A stretch of DNA of 64,000 nt from Lysobacterales bacterium. GTDB lineage: Bacteria > Pseudomonadota > Gammaproteobacteria > Xanthomonadales > Xanthomonadaceae. Made by a program: the position numbers and the translations under genes. Location of the stretch: assembly GCA_019510125.1 (NCBI GenBank), contig JAEKKX010000003.1, forward strand, positions 124,001 through 188,000. The letters run 5' to 3'. Shown piece by piece: positions 56,963 to 64,000 of the stretch; the first letter of the stretch is position 1; each line of letters begins with the position of its first letter. A model generated the notes under the pieces. That model was not told the DNA's origin. It did not search any database and saw only the letters and a program-made list of their open reading frames with translations.

Positions 56963-57939
56963 ACACGTCCGCACAGCCCGCTTCGGCGCGGCCGGCCCGC
57001 GCGCAGCCGTCGCTGCCGACCAACATTCCCGAATACCTCGAACACCTGCGGCGTTCGCTGGCCGGGGCCGACCCGGCGCTGATCCAGGACGCGCTCTACG
57101 ACGCCGAGGAGTACCTGCGCTCGGAAATGGCGGAAAACCCGGGCAAGAGCGAGGCCGACATCATCGCCCAGGTCGCGTCCAGCTACGGTGCGCCGGAGGA
57201 GGTCGCCGACATCTACCGCGACACCGAGGTCAAGGTGCAGGCCGCGCTGCGCACGCCCAAGCCGAAGCCGCGGCGTTCGTTGCTCGGACGCTTCTTCGGC
57301 GTGATCGCCGAGCCGCGCACCTACGCCGCGCTGTTCTACATGCTGCTGTCGCTGGCGACCGGCATCTTCTACTTCACCTGGGTGGTCACCGGGCTGTCGA
57401 TGTCGCTGGGCCTGGCGATCCTGATCATCGGCGTGCCGTTCGTGATCCTCTACTTCGGATCGGTGCGGGTGCTGTCGCTGGTCGAGGGCCGGATCGTCGA
57501 GGCGATGCTCGGCGAGCGCATGCCGCGGCGGCCGCTGTACGCCGAGCGCGGCAAACCGCTGCTCGCTCGCATCGGCGCCATGTTCACCGATCCGCGCACC
57601 TGGACGGCGCAGTTGTACTTCCTGCTGATGCTGCCGCTGGGCACGATCTACTTCACGATTGCGGTGACCCTGCTGAGCGTGTCGATCGCCTTCATCACCG
57701 CGCCGGTCACGGTCTGGCTGGGCTACGCGGAGGTGGCCGAATCGGACATGGGCGGCTGGATGGTGCTGGGCGTCCACGACGGCGTCGTCGGGACCTCGCT
57801 CGCCTACGCGTCGCTGCCGCTGCTGTTCGCGCTCGGGTTCCTGCTGCTGTTCGCCACCCTGCACATCGCGCGCGGCATCGGCTACCTGCACGGCCAGCTC
57901 GCCAAGCACCTGCTGGTGCAGTCGTCCTCGAGCCGCTGA
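56959..57939 (+). CDS. DUF1700/sensor-domain membrane protein, PadR partner
   Basis: Protein of 326 residues. The N-terminal cytoplasmic part has a DUF1700-like helical module (IPEYLEHLRRSLAGADPALIQDALYDAEEYLRSEMAENPGKSEADIIAQVASSYGAPEEVADIYRDTE). Then come two sensor-type halves, each with a pair of membrane helices after the motif EPRTYAALFYMLLSLATGIFYFTW and DPRTWTAQLYFLLMLPLGTIYFTI, and a last helix near the end. The repeat suggests internal duplication. PadR-DUF1700/sensor pairs respond to envelope or antibiotic stress; the role here is inferred from that. Confidence 0.8.
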   Translation: MNTSAQPASARPARAQPSLPTNIPEYLEHLRRSLAGADPALIQDALYDAEEYLRSEMAENPGKSEADIIAQVASSYGAPEEVADIYRDTEVKVQAALRTPKPKPRRSLLGRFFGVIAEPRTYAALFYMLLSLATGIFYFTWVVTGLSMSLGLAILIIGVPFVILYFGSVRVLSLVEGRIVEAMLGERMPRRPLYAERGKPLLARIGAMFTDPRTWTAQLYFLLMLPLGTIYFTIAVTLLSVSIAFITAPVTVWLGYAEVAESDMGGWMVLGVHDGVVGTSLAYASLPLLFALGFLLLFATLHIARGIGYLHGQLAKHLLVQSSSSR

Positions 57940-57959
57940 CGCCGGGCGATCGCCACGAA

Positions 57960-57989
57960 CGAAACGCCGGCGCATGCGCCGGCGTTTCG
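57960..57989. terminator. Bidirectional terminator-like palindrome
   Basis: A 30-bp perfect palindrome (CGAAACGCCGGCGCA followed by its complement) between the convergent membrane-sensor and lipase genes. The GTTTC and GAAAC outer ends give short T-runs on both strands, so it can end transcription in either direction. Confidence 0.8.
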
Positions 57990-58011
57990 CGTCGGGGGGC
58001 GGCAGGCCGCG

Positions 58012-59286
58012 TCAGCCGCGGGCCATCGCCCGCTGCGGCTGTTCCTCCTGCGGCACGGCCGGCGCCTGCACGTTCGCGGCGAGCTGCGCGCTGACCGCGA
58101 TCGGCTGCTGCTGCGCCTCGGCGCGGCCGATCGAGGCGACCTGCGCCGCCGGGTCGTCCGGCGTGCGCCCCTGCACCGCGAACAGGCGTTCGCCGGTCGC
58201 CGCGACGCTGTTGACCTCGGTCAGGCCCTGCTGGCGCGCGGCCGCGACCAGGCTGGCGACGCTGCGGTTGTCGAGCTCGCCGACCTGTCCGCGATTGCGT
58301 TCGAGCGCGGCGTAGGTCTGTTCGACCATCGGCGAATCGCCGATCAGCGGCGCGCGGTCGAGGCTGCTGCGCTGCGAGAAGATGTCGCGCCAGCCCTCGC
58401 GCAGGCGCTCGATGCCGTGCTGCACGCCCAGCGAGGTGTTGGTGATGCCGCCGCGGATGGCGGCGACGTCGTCGCGGTACTTGTCGATCATCGGATCGAA
58501 CTGCGCCGCGCGCCGGCTGTTCTCGGCGGTCATCAGCGGGCCGCCGCCTTCCTCGCGGATGAAGGCGCCGATGCCGTGCGCCGGGCCGCCGCGGTTCCAC
58601 GCCACGTCGATCGGATTGCGCGGGTCGCCGAAGAACGGGACCATCGAGCGGTTGCGGTTGTTGGCGTAGCCGCCGTGTTCGAGCGCGGCGATGTCCTCCT
58701 GGGTCGCGTAGACGCGGACCTGCCCGTAGTGCGGGCTGGCGGCGCTGACCACGTCGGTGGCGCGGACGTGGTTGATCACGTCGTTGCCGCCGGCGGGCAC
58801 GCCCTGGCGCAGGCCGGCGGCGCCGTAGGCGTTGAAGGTCTCGCCGTGGAGGTGGAAGTGGCTGGCGGTGATCTGGGCGAGGGTGCCGCCCAGCGAATGG
58901 CCGGTCACGCTGACCTCCGGCGCGGGCCGGCCGGTGCGTTCGGCCTCGGCGCGGGCGATGTCGAGCGCGCGCTGGGTCAGGGCGATGGCGTCCTGGGTCT
59001 GGTTGTTGACGCCGTTGACGACCATGCCGCCGTCGGTGCGGACCGCGTCGCGGAACAGTTCGCCGGCGCCGCGCGAGGGCTCGGTGCCGCGATGGGCGAC
59101 GACGATCTCGTGGTTGTCGACGCGCTGGTAGATCGTGCCCTGGTAGCCGGTCTGCGGGTTGTCGCCGTTGGCGAGCACGCGGTAGTGGACGCCCTCGATG
59201 GTGACTTCCGAATTGGGGTTGCGCTGCGGGTGCCGGTAACTGTCCTCGCTCAGCGCGGCGTAGTCGCGGCTGTTGGTGGCGCTCAT
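58012..59286 (-). CDS. Lipase effector with XVIPCD-like tail (X-T4SS toxin)
   Basis: Protein of 424 residues with no signal peptide. Residues about 20-250 are a class 3-like lipase: nucleophile S131 in VSVTGHSLGGTLAQ, preceded by EIVVAHRGTEPS. Residues 314-424 match the XVIPCD that docks effectors to VirD4 of the bacteria-killing type IV secretion system: VASLVAAARQQGLTEVNSV, then GERLFAVQGRTPDD, then AEAQQQPIAVSAQ and a glutamine-rich end. Lipase effectors of this class destroy phospholipids of competitor cells. It overlaps the upstream lipoprotein gene by four bases. Secretion machinery is not in the window. Confidence 0.82.
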   Translation of the reverse strand: MSATNSRDYAALSEDSYRHPQRNPNSEVTIEGVHYRVLANGDNPQTGYQGTIYQRVDNHEIVVAHRGTEPSRGAGELFRDAVRTDGGMVVNGVNNQTQDAIALTQRALDIARAEAERTGRPAPEVSVTGHSLGGTLAQITASHFHLHGETFNAYGAAGLRQGVPAGGNDVINHVRATDVVSAASPHYGQVRVYATQEDIAALEHGGYANNRNRSMVPFFGDPRNPIDVAWNRGGPAHGIGAFIREEGGGPLMTAENSRRAAQFDPMIDKYRDDVAAIRGGITNTSLGVQHGIERLREGWRDIFSQRSSLDRAPLIGDSPMVEQTYAALERNRGQVGELDNRSVASLVAAARQQGLTEVNSVAATGERLFAVQGRTPDDPAAQVASIGRAEAQQQPIAVSAQLAANVQAPAVPQEEQPQRAMARG

Positions 59287-59948
59287 GGAGCCTCCCTGCG
59301 CGCCGTGATCGTGAGCGTGAACTGCGGGCCGGCCGACGCCTGGTAGTAGTCGGCGGCCTCCTCGCCGAAGACCACTTCCATCGGCTCGGGCCTGTGGGCG
59401 AAGTCGCGCGCCAGGAAGTGATCGACCAGGACGCCGCCGGCGAGCAGGCGGTCGGCCGGCATGCCGCCGACGAAGCGGGTCGCGTCGGAGCGAAAGTGGA
59501 CGCTGGCGTTGTTCAGCGCCCAGTGGCAGACGCCGAGGCCGTAGTAGTCCTCGTCGAGCAGCGCGTCCTCGTGCACGACCGCGGTCCAGGTGCCGGTGTC
59601 GACGCGTTCGAGCGCCAGCGGCACGCTGTGCCGGGGCGGCAGGCGCACGCCGCCGACCGCGCGGCTGAAGTCGTAGGGCACGCACTCGCGGTTCTCGACC
59701 TCGAAATCGGCGGTCGCGTCGAGATCCGCGATCTCGCCCGGCAGGCCGTCGAAGCGCAGGGTCAGCACGTAGCGCTGGCGCGGGGCGGGATTGATCGAGG
59801 GACGCACATCGGGCACCGCGACCGGCGCATCGCCGGCATCGTGGGGTCCGGTGGCGGTCCTGGTGTTCTGGCAACTGCTGGTCATGGTGGCGAGCATCAT
59901 CACGGCGGCCATCGTGGTCGGTCTGCGGTCCATGGAAGACAGGGGCAT
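59283..59948 (-). CDS. Lipoprotein, probable immunity protein for the lipase effector
   Basis: Protein of about 221 residues with a short hydrophobic start and a lipobox-type TMTSSCQN, so it is expected to be a lipoprotein facing the periplasm. The mature part is a beta-rich domain (QRYVLTLRFDGLPGEIADLDATADFEVENREC, ending PQFTLTITARREAP) that I do not recognise. It overlaps the effector gene by four bases (ATGA), upstream of it, which is the usual order for X-T4SS immunity and effector. Start is uncertain among a GTG at 59957 and ATGs at 59948 and 59933. Confidence 0.72.
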   Translation of the reverse strand: MPLSSMDRRPTTMAAVMMLATMTSSCQNTRTATGPHDAGDAPVAVPDVRPSINPAPRQRYVLTLRFDGLPGEIADLDATADFEVENRECVPYDFSRAVGGVRLPPRHSVPLALERVDTGTWTAVVHEDALLDEDYYGLGVCHWALNNASVHFRSDATRFVGGMPADRLLAGGVLVDHFLARDFAHRPEPMEVVFGEEAADYYQASAGPQFTLTITARREAP

Positions 59949-60082
59949 GGGGCACACGAGACGTGGAGGGGAAGGGCGTGCGCGCCCCCGGCTTCCATGC
60001 GGTCAGGCCGCGGCCGCACGACGGGGGGCGTCCGCGGTTGTATAGCCCGCGGCCCGGTCGAATGCCGCTTTTTTCTGCGAAA

Positions 60083-60100
60083 ATGAGACTCCCGTCTCAT
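60083..60100. promoter_or_regulatory. Inverted repeat between phaZ and the immunity gene
   Basis: ATGAGAC and GTCTCAT with a 4-base spacer, 35 bases after the phaZ stop on the minus strand, followed by TTTTCGC. It could end the phaZ transcript or be an operator for the effector pair. A TATACA near 60047 on the minus strand is a possible -10 box for that pair. Confidence 0.4.
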
Positions 60101-60134
60101 CGCGCGACGACCGGCGGTCGCCGCGCGGAGACCG

Positions 60135-61394
60135 TCAGCCGGCCGCGGCGGCGTCGTGCTTCGCGATGAAGTCGCGCACCTGCGGGTACACCTCGTTGCG
60201 CCAGCGCCGGCCGCTGAAGATGCCGTAGTGGCCGGCGCCCTTCGCGGTGAGATGCACGCGGTCGGCCTCCGGGATGCCGGTGCACAGCCGGTGCGCGGCG
60301 CGGGTCTGGCCGAGGCCGGCGATGTCGTCCAGCTCGCCCTCGATGGTCATCAGCGCGGTGCCCCGGATGGCGCCGGGCCGGACCCGTTCGCCGCCGACGT
60401 CCCACTGCCCGCGCGGCAGCAGGTGGTCCTGGAACACCACGCGGACGGTGTCGAGGTAGTACTCGGCGGGCATGTCGAGCACCGCGTTGTATTCGTCGTA
60501 GAAGCGGCGATGCGCCTCCGCGTCCTCCTGGTCGCCCTTCACCAGGTCCTGGTAGAAGTCCCAGTGCGACATCACGTGCCGCTCGGGGTTCATCGCGAGG
60601 AAGCCCATGTGCTGCAGGAAGCCCGGGTACACGCGGCGGCCGCGGCCGGGATAGTTCGCCGGGACGATGTGGATGAGGTTCTGCTCGAACCACCACAGCG
60701 GCTTCTGGGTGGCGAGGGTGTTGACCGCGGTCGGCGACTCGCGGCTGTCGATCGGCCCGCCCATCATCACCAGCGAGCGCGGCGTGGGTTCGCCGCGCGC
60801 CGCCATCAGCGACACCGCGGCCAGCACCGGCACGGTCGGCTGGCACACGCTGATCACGTGCAGCGACTGCGCGCCGATGTGGCGGATGAAGGTCTCGATG
60901 GTGGCGACGTAGTCGTCCAGGGTGAACGCGCCGTCCTCCTTCGGCACCATGCGCGCGTCGACCCAGTCGGTGATGTAGACCTTGTGGTCGCGCAGCAGGG
61001 TCTGCACGGTGTCGCGCAGCAGGGTCGCGTGGTGGCCGGACAGCGGCGCCACCACCAGCACCGTCGGGTCGTCCTTGAGATCGACCACGCCGTCGGTTTC
61101 GTCGGAGAAGCGCTTGAAGCGCTGCAGCCGGCAGAACGGGGTGCGGATCACCTCGCGCTCGACCACCGGATAGGTGCGACCGGCCTTCTCGACGCTGTGG
61201 ATGCCGAACGCGGGCTTCTCGTAGTCCTTGCCGACGCGGTAGAGCAGTTCGTAGCCGGCGGCGACGCGCGGCGCGAACGGCAGGTTCGACAGCCAGCTTC
61301 CGGGCGAGGAGAACATCCGTGCGTTGGCCTCGGCCCAGTAGGTCGTCGGCGCCATCCAGGCGCGTCCCAGTTCGTGCATCTGGTAAAGCAGCAT
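60135..61394 (-). CDS. phaZ: Intracellular polyhydroxyalkanoate depolymerase
   Basis: Protein of 419 residues of the intracellular PHB depolymerase family. Nucleophile C184 in SLHVISVCQPTVPVLAA (family members use Cys in place of Ser), a PRSLVMMGGPIDSRESPT segment, ALMTIEGELDDIAGLGQT with an acidic triad residue and GAGHYGIFSGRRWR with the histidine. No signal peptide, as expected. Start at 61394 gives MLLYQMHELGRAWMAP, the common N-terminus. It mobilises stored polyester; no phaC synthase gene is in the window. Confidence 0.92.
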   Translation of the reverse strand: MLLYQMHELGRAWMAPTTYWAEANARMFSSPGSWLSNLPFAPRVAAGYELLYRVGKDYEKPAFGIHSVEKAGRTYPVVEREVIRTPFCRLQRFKRFSDETDGVVDLKDDPTVLVVAPLSGHHATLLRDTVQTLLRDHKVYITDWVDARMVPKEDGAFTLDDYVATIETFIRHIGAQSLHVISVCQPTVPVLAAVSLMAARGEPTPRSLVMMGGPIDSRESPTAVNTLATQKPLWWFEQNLIHIVPANYPGRGRRVYPGFLQHMGFLAMNPERHVMSHWDFYQDLVKGDQEDAEAHRRFYDEYNAVLDMPAEYYLDTVRVVFQDHLLPRGQWDVGGERVRPGAIRGTALMTIEGELDDIAGLGQTRAAHRLCTGIPEADRVHLTAKGAGHYGIFSGRRWRNEVYPQVRDFIAKHDAAAAG

Positions 61395-61514
61395 CGGCGA
61401 AACTCCGGTGGGAGGGCGCGGCCGGCCGGACCGGCTTGCTGCGGCGCAGCATACCCGATCGCCGTCGGCGGGGCGCATGCCCTGTTCAGGTTCGCGGTGC
61501 GCTACGCTGCGGCG

Positions 61515-61919
61515 ATGCGCGCGACCGACGACGACATCGCCTGGTTCCGGGAGCTGCTGGCGCCGCTGGGCCGGATCGCGGCCAGGCGGATGTTCGGCGG
61601 GACCGGCCTCTACGCCGCCGACGCCATCGTGGCGCTGGAGATCGAGGGCGTCCTCTACCTCAAGACCGACGCGGCCACCCGCGACCGTTTCAGGCACGCC
61701 GGCGGGCGGCCGTTCGTGTACGACAACGGCGCGCGCGAGGTCGAGACCAGTTACTGGACGCCGCCGGACGAGGCCATGGATTCGGCCGACGCGATGGCGC
61801 CGTGGGCGCGGCTGGCGCAGGCGGCGGCGCTGCGCGCCGGCGCGAAGAAGGCGTCGAAGCAGACGCGGACGGCGGCTCCCGGTCGGCCCGCGGCCCGCCC
61901 GCGCCGGACATCCCCATGA
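61515..61919 (+). CDS. TfoX N-terminal domain protein
   Basis: Protein of 134 residues that consists of a TfoX_N domain (WFRELLAPLGRIAARRMFGGTGLYAADAIVALEIEGVLYLKTD and PFVYDNGAREVETSYWTPPDEAM) and a basic tail. TfoX proteins regulate competence in some gammaproteobacteria, but free-standing N-terminal domains are mostly uncharacterised. Overlaps the next gene by four bases. Confidence 0.88.
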   Translation: MRATDDDIAWFRELLAPLGRIAARRMFGGTGLYAADAIVALEIEGVLYLKTDAATRDRFRHAGGRPFVYDNGAREVETSYWTPPDEAMDSADAMAPWARLAQAAALRAGAKKASKQTRTAAPGRPAARPRRTSP

Positions 61920-62464
61920 CGCCGATCGCCTCGCGCCGCATCCCCGACCGCTTGTCGATCTTCGTGGTCACCGTGGCGCTGGCCGGTATGCTCGCCATCG
62001 CGCCGCTGACGATCTGGCGCGCTTTCGGCGCGCCCGGGCCGGCCGCCGGCATCGCGATCGGAGCGGTCTGCCTGGTCGTCGCCGCGCTGGCGATGCGGAC
62101 GATCGTGCGGCGCGACGACGAAGCGTCTGCATGGACGCTCTCCGGCGACATGCTCGCGGGCGGCGTGGGCGGTCGCTGCCGGATCGCGTTTGCGGACATC
62201 TCGGAACTGTCGCGAGGCGTGCCGGTGGCGCCGGGTCGTCCCGCCACCGCCTGGCACCACGGCGGCCTCGTGCTCAAGCTGCGGGACGGACGGCTGCTGG
62301 CGCTCAATCTGTTCCAGGCCGAGAACGGACCGGCGCTGATGGAGGCGCTCGTCGCGCGCTGCGCGGCCGTGTTCACGACGGCGCCGCTGCACACGCAACG
62401 CGATCTCGCCCTGCTGCATCGCCTGCGCTGGAACCGGATGCTCGGGGCGGACGACCGCGGCTGA
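61916..62464 (+). CDS. Small membrane protein with PH-like domain
   Basis: Unrecognised 182-residue protein. Two N-terminal membrane helices (FVVTVALAGMLAIAPLTIW and AAGIAIGAVCLVVAALAMRTI), followed by a beta-rich cytoplasmic part (SAWTLSGDMLAGGVGGRCRIAFADISELSRG; GGLVLKLRDGRLLALNLF) that resembles bacterial PH-like domains. Translationally coupled to the TfoX-like gene. Function unknown. Confidence 0.75.
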   Translation: MTPIASRRIPDRLSIFVVTVALAGMLAIAPLTIWRAFGAPGPAAGIAIGAVCLVVAALAMRTIVRRDDEASAWTLSGDMLAGGVGGRCRIAFADISELSRGVPVAPGRPATAWHHGGLVLKLRDGRLLALNLFQAENGPALMEALVARCAAVFTTAPLHTQRDLALLHRLRWNRMLGADDRG

Positions 62465-62477
62465 CGCGGGCCTTGGG

Positions 62478-63083
62478 TCAGCGCGGTGCGGCTTCCAGCG
62501 CGGCGGGCTGTTCGGCCAGCGCCGGCGACAGCCAGCAGTGCGAACCGACGAAGCGGAATCCCAGCGCCGCGAACCGCTCGCGGTAGAACTTCGCCGGCCG
62601 CGGCTGGAAACCGACGTCGTCGCCCTCGGTCTCGTCTTCCTTCGCGAACGCTTCGAGGAAGGCCACGCCGCCGCAGAGGTCGGCCAGCCCCGGCAGTCCC
62701 TGCGCCAGCTCGCGGGTCGGCAGGTAATGCATCACGTCGCTGCACACTAGCAGATCGACCGGCGCGCACGGGCGCAGGTGGGCGAAGTCGGCGAAGCGCG
62801 CGAGGTGCAGGTTGCGGCGCGCGCCGTAACGTCGGATCGCGTATTCGCTGCTGTCGAAGCCGAGGTAGCGCGCCTTCGGCCGCAGCGCGAGCAGCGGCGC
62901 GCGCCACGCGCCTTCGCCGCAGCCGACGTCGAGCACGCTGCGGATCGGCCGTTCGAGGTGGTATTCGGCGGTCGCCACCGCGAGCGCGACCTTGCGCCTG
63001 AGCCGCTGCGCGCCGCCGATGCCGGCGCGTCGGTACCAGTGGTCGAAATAGCGGCGGTCGTAGGTCTTGTCGGTGGCGGCCAT
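62478..63083 (-). CDS. SAM-dependent methyltransferase
   Basis: Class I methyltransferase of about 201 residues. Motif I is SVLDVGCGEGAWRAPLLA, then YLGFDSSEYAIRRYG and VDLLVCSDVMHYLP. The start at 63083 (MAATDKTYDRRYFDHWYRR) is where conservation begins; an ATG at 63098 in the 15-bp repeat is also in frame, so the repeat may encode an RLIRS-type N-terminal tail. Substrate unknown. Lies downstream of the dioxygenase gene. Confidence 0.87.
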   Translation of the reverse strand: MAATDKTYDRRYFDHWYRRAGIGGAQRLRRKVALAVATAEYHLERPIRSVLDVGCGEGAWRAPLLALRPKARYLGFDSSEYAIRRYGARRNLHLARFADFAHLRPCAPVDLLVCSDVMHYLPTRELAQGLPGLADLCGGVAFLEAFAKEDETEGDDVGFQPRPAKFYRERFAALGFRFVGSHCWLSPALAEQPAALEAAPR

Positions 63084-63155
63084 GCGGTTCGAGGTCATGC
63101 GGCTTCTGATCAGGCGGCTCGTCAGCAGGCGGCTCTTGATCAGGCCGTTCCGACG
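63081..63155 (-). repeat. 15-bp tandem repeat, five units, across a gene junction
   Basis: Units start at 63081, 63096, 63111, 63126 and 63141, consensus CAGGCGGCTCTTGAT. They run from the start codon of the methyltransferase gene to the last codons of the dioxygenase gene, filling the intergenic space. In the methyltransferase frame they read as RLIRS-like pentapeptides. Confidence 0.92.
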
Positions 63156-63922
63156 ATCAGCGAGGTCATCGACAGCGAGGAGACCACGTCGTCGTTGAAG
63201 AAGGTCAGCGCGTCGCCTTCGCGCGCCAGCGCCAGCGCGTACAGCAGCGGCAGGTAGTGTTCCGGCGTCGGGATCGACAGCCGCGCGTCCTCGCCCAGCG
63301 CCGGCCAGTCGGCGAGCGCGGCGAGGTCGCCGTCGCGGACCAGCGCGTTGACGCGGTCGCGGAAGCGCAGCGCCCACGGCAGCGGCGACGGGTCGCGCCA
63401 GCCGAACAGGCGCAGGTTGTGGACGATGTCGCCGCTGCCGAGCACCAGCACGCCCTCGTCGCGCAGCGGCGCGAGCCGGCGCGCGAGCGCGACGTGCCAC
63501 GGCCCCGGGCGGCGACTGTCGATGCCGAGCTGCACCACCGGCACGTCGGCGTCGGGATACATCGGCCGCAGCACGCCCCACGCGCCGTGATCGAGCCCGC
63601 GCCGCGGATCGATGCGCGCGGCGAAGTCCTCGCCGAGCAGATCGACCACGCGTCCGGCCAGCGCCGGATCGCCCGGCACCGGCCACTGCACGTCGAACAG
63701 CGCCTGCGGGAACCCGCCGAAGTCGTGGATCGTCGGCGGCTGCGCGCTGCCGGTGAGCCACGGCCCGGGGGTTTCCCAGTGCGCGGACACGCACAGCACC
63801 GCGCGCGGCCGCGGCAGCCGCGCGCCGAGCGCGCGCCAGGCCTGCGACCAGGCGTTGTCCTCGATCGCGTTCATCGGCGAACCGTGGCCGAGGAACAGCA
63901 CGGGCATGGGGAGGGCGGTCAT
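63140..63922 (-). CDS. ygiD: DODA-type extradiol dioxygenase (YgiD-like)
   Basis: Protein of 260 residues of the LigB/DODA family. The metal site histidines are in VLFLGHGSPMNAIE and SAHWETPGPW, with a further histidine in IPTPEHYLPLLYA, and GLDHGAWGVLRPMYPDADVPVVQLGID is the typical central motif. Related enzymes open the ring of 4,5-DOPA or other catechols. The start at 63922 begins the conserved MPVLFLGHGSP; an ATG five residues later is possible. Its 3' end runs into the 15-bp repeat. Confidence 0.9.
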   Translation of the reverse strand: MTALPMPVLFLGHGSPMNAIEDNAWSQAWRALGARLPRPRAVLCVSAHWETPGPWLTGSAQPPTIHDFGGFPQALFDVQWPVPGDPALAGRVVDLLGEDFAARIDPRRGLDHGAWGVLRPMYPDADVPVVQLGIDSRRPGPWHVALARRLAPLRDEGVLVLGSGDIVHNLRLFGWRDPSPLPWALRFRDRVNALVRDGDLAALADWPALGEDARLSIPTPEHYLPLLYALALAREGDALTFFNDDVVSSLSMTSLIVGTA

Positions 63923-64000
63923 CGGGGCGCGCTGCGGAGGACGGGCGGCCAGTATCCCGCCGGCGCGGGGTCAGGGCCAGACGTGGCGGGCGGCACGCAC

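Overview
The window is about 70% G+C chromosomal DNA of a Lysobacteraceae (Xanthomonadaceae) type gammaproteobacterium such as Lysobacter or Luteimonas. The grounds are gene content and order: lptC-kdsC-kdsD opposite ibaG-murA; purN-purM opposite a DUF2066 gene, a PerM-type permease and hda; murU-amgK opposite xanB; cysK-cysG opposite a CysB-type regulator; an intracellular polyhydroxyalkanoate depolymerase; a TonB-dependent receptor behind a TPR-sulfotransferase; and an effector with an XVIPCD-like tail, which in this family is exported by a bacteria-killing type IV secretion system. No rRNA, tRNA, prophage, insertion sequence or CRISPR array was recognised. Genus is inferred, not proven.

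Layout. 1-4 kb: envelope genes (LPS export, Kdo synthesis, murA). 4-11 kb: two DUF3108 proteins, purN/purM, and the DUF2066-permease-hda operon. 11-11.8 kb: a lone, lower-G+C class III nucleotidyl cyclase inserted between hda and murU. 11.8-15.1 kb: peptidoglycan recycling (murU, amgK) and sugar nucleotide synthesis (xanB). 15.2-16.2 kb: small unknown genes, one apparently frameshifted by a 14-bp tandem duplication. 16.3-20.1 kb: cysteine and siroheme genes with their LysR regulator. 20.1-21.25 kb: three tandem copies of a ~384-391 bp element with three hairpins whose stems differ by compensatory changes. 21.3-25.1 kb: a four-gene minus-strand cassette (two DUF2589-type proteins, a helical protein, a modular peptidoglycan hydrolase) that I cannot match to a named system. 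25.6-33.3 kb: hybrid histidine kinase, Rossmann protein, DeaD-like helicase with an altered motif II, S9 peptidase. 33.3-35.5 kb: arsenic operon arsR-arsI-arsC-aquaporin behind a 26-bp perfect palindrome. 35.5-37.4 kb: two VOC-fold genes behind matching inverted repeats, plus a WYL regulator. 37.4-39.9 kb: gspA/gspB. 39.9-50.3 kb: EamA transporters, LysR, cupin, response regulator, DUF885 peptidase, fdhD, TPR-sulfotransferase. 50.5-57.9 kb: TonB receptor, kinase-Usp fusion, phosphoesterase, cyclophilin, PadR with a membrane sensor. 58-60 kb: lipase effector with XVIPCD-like tail and overlapping lipoprotein (toxin/immunity pair). 60-64 kb: phaZ, TfoX-like, methyltransferase, DODA-type dioxygenase.

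Two patterns run across the window. First, five unrelated gene edges carry phase-locked 15-bp tandem repeats (17323, 23011, 27465, 50385, 63081), each with its own sequence but the same period and at least five units. Second, two single genes of lower G+C (cyclase at 11 kb, helical protein at 40 kb) interrupt otherwise housekeeping neighbourhoods. All assignments come from reading the sequence; no database search was run.
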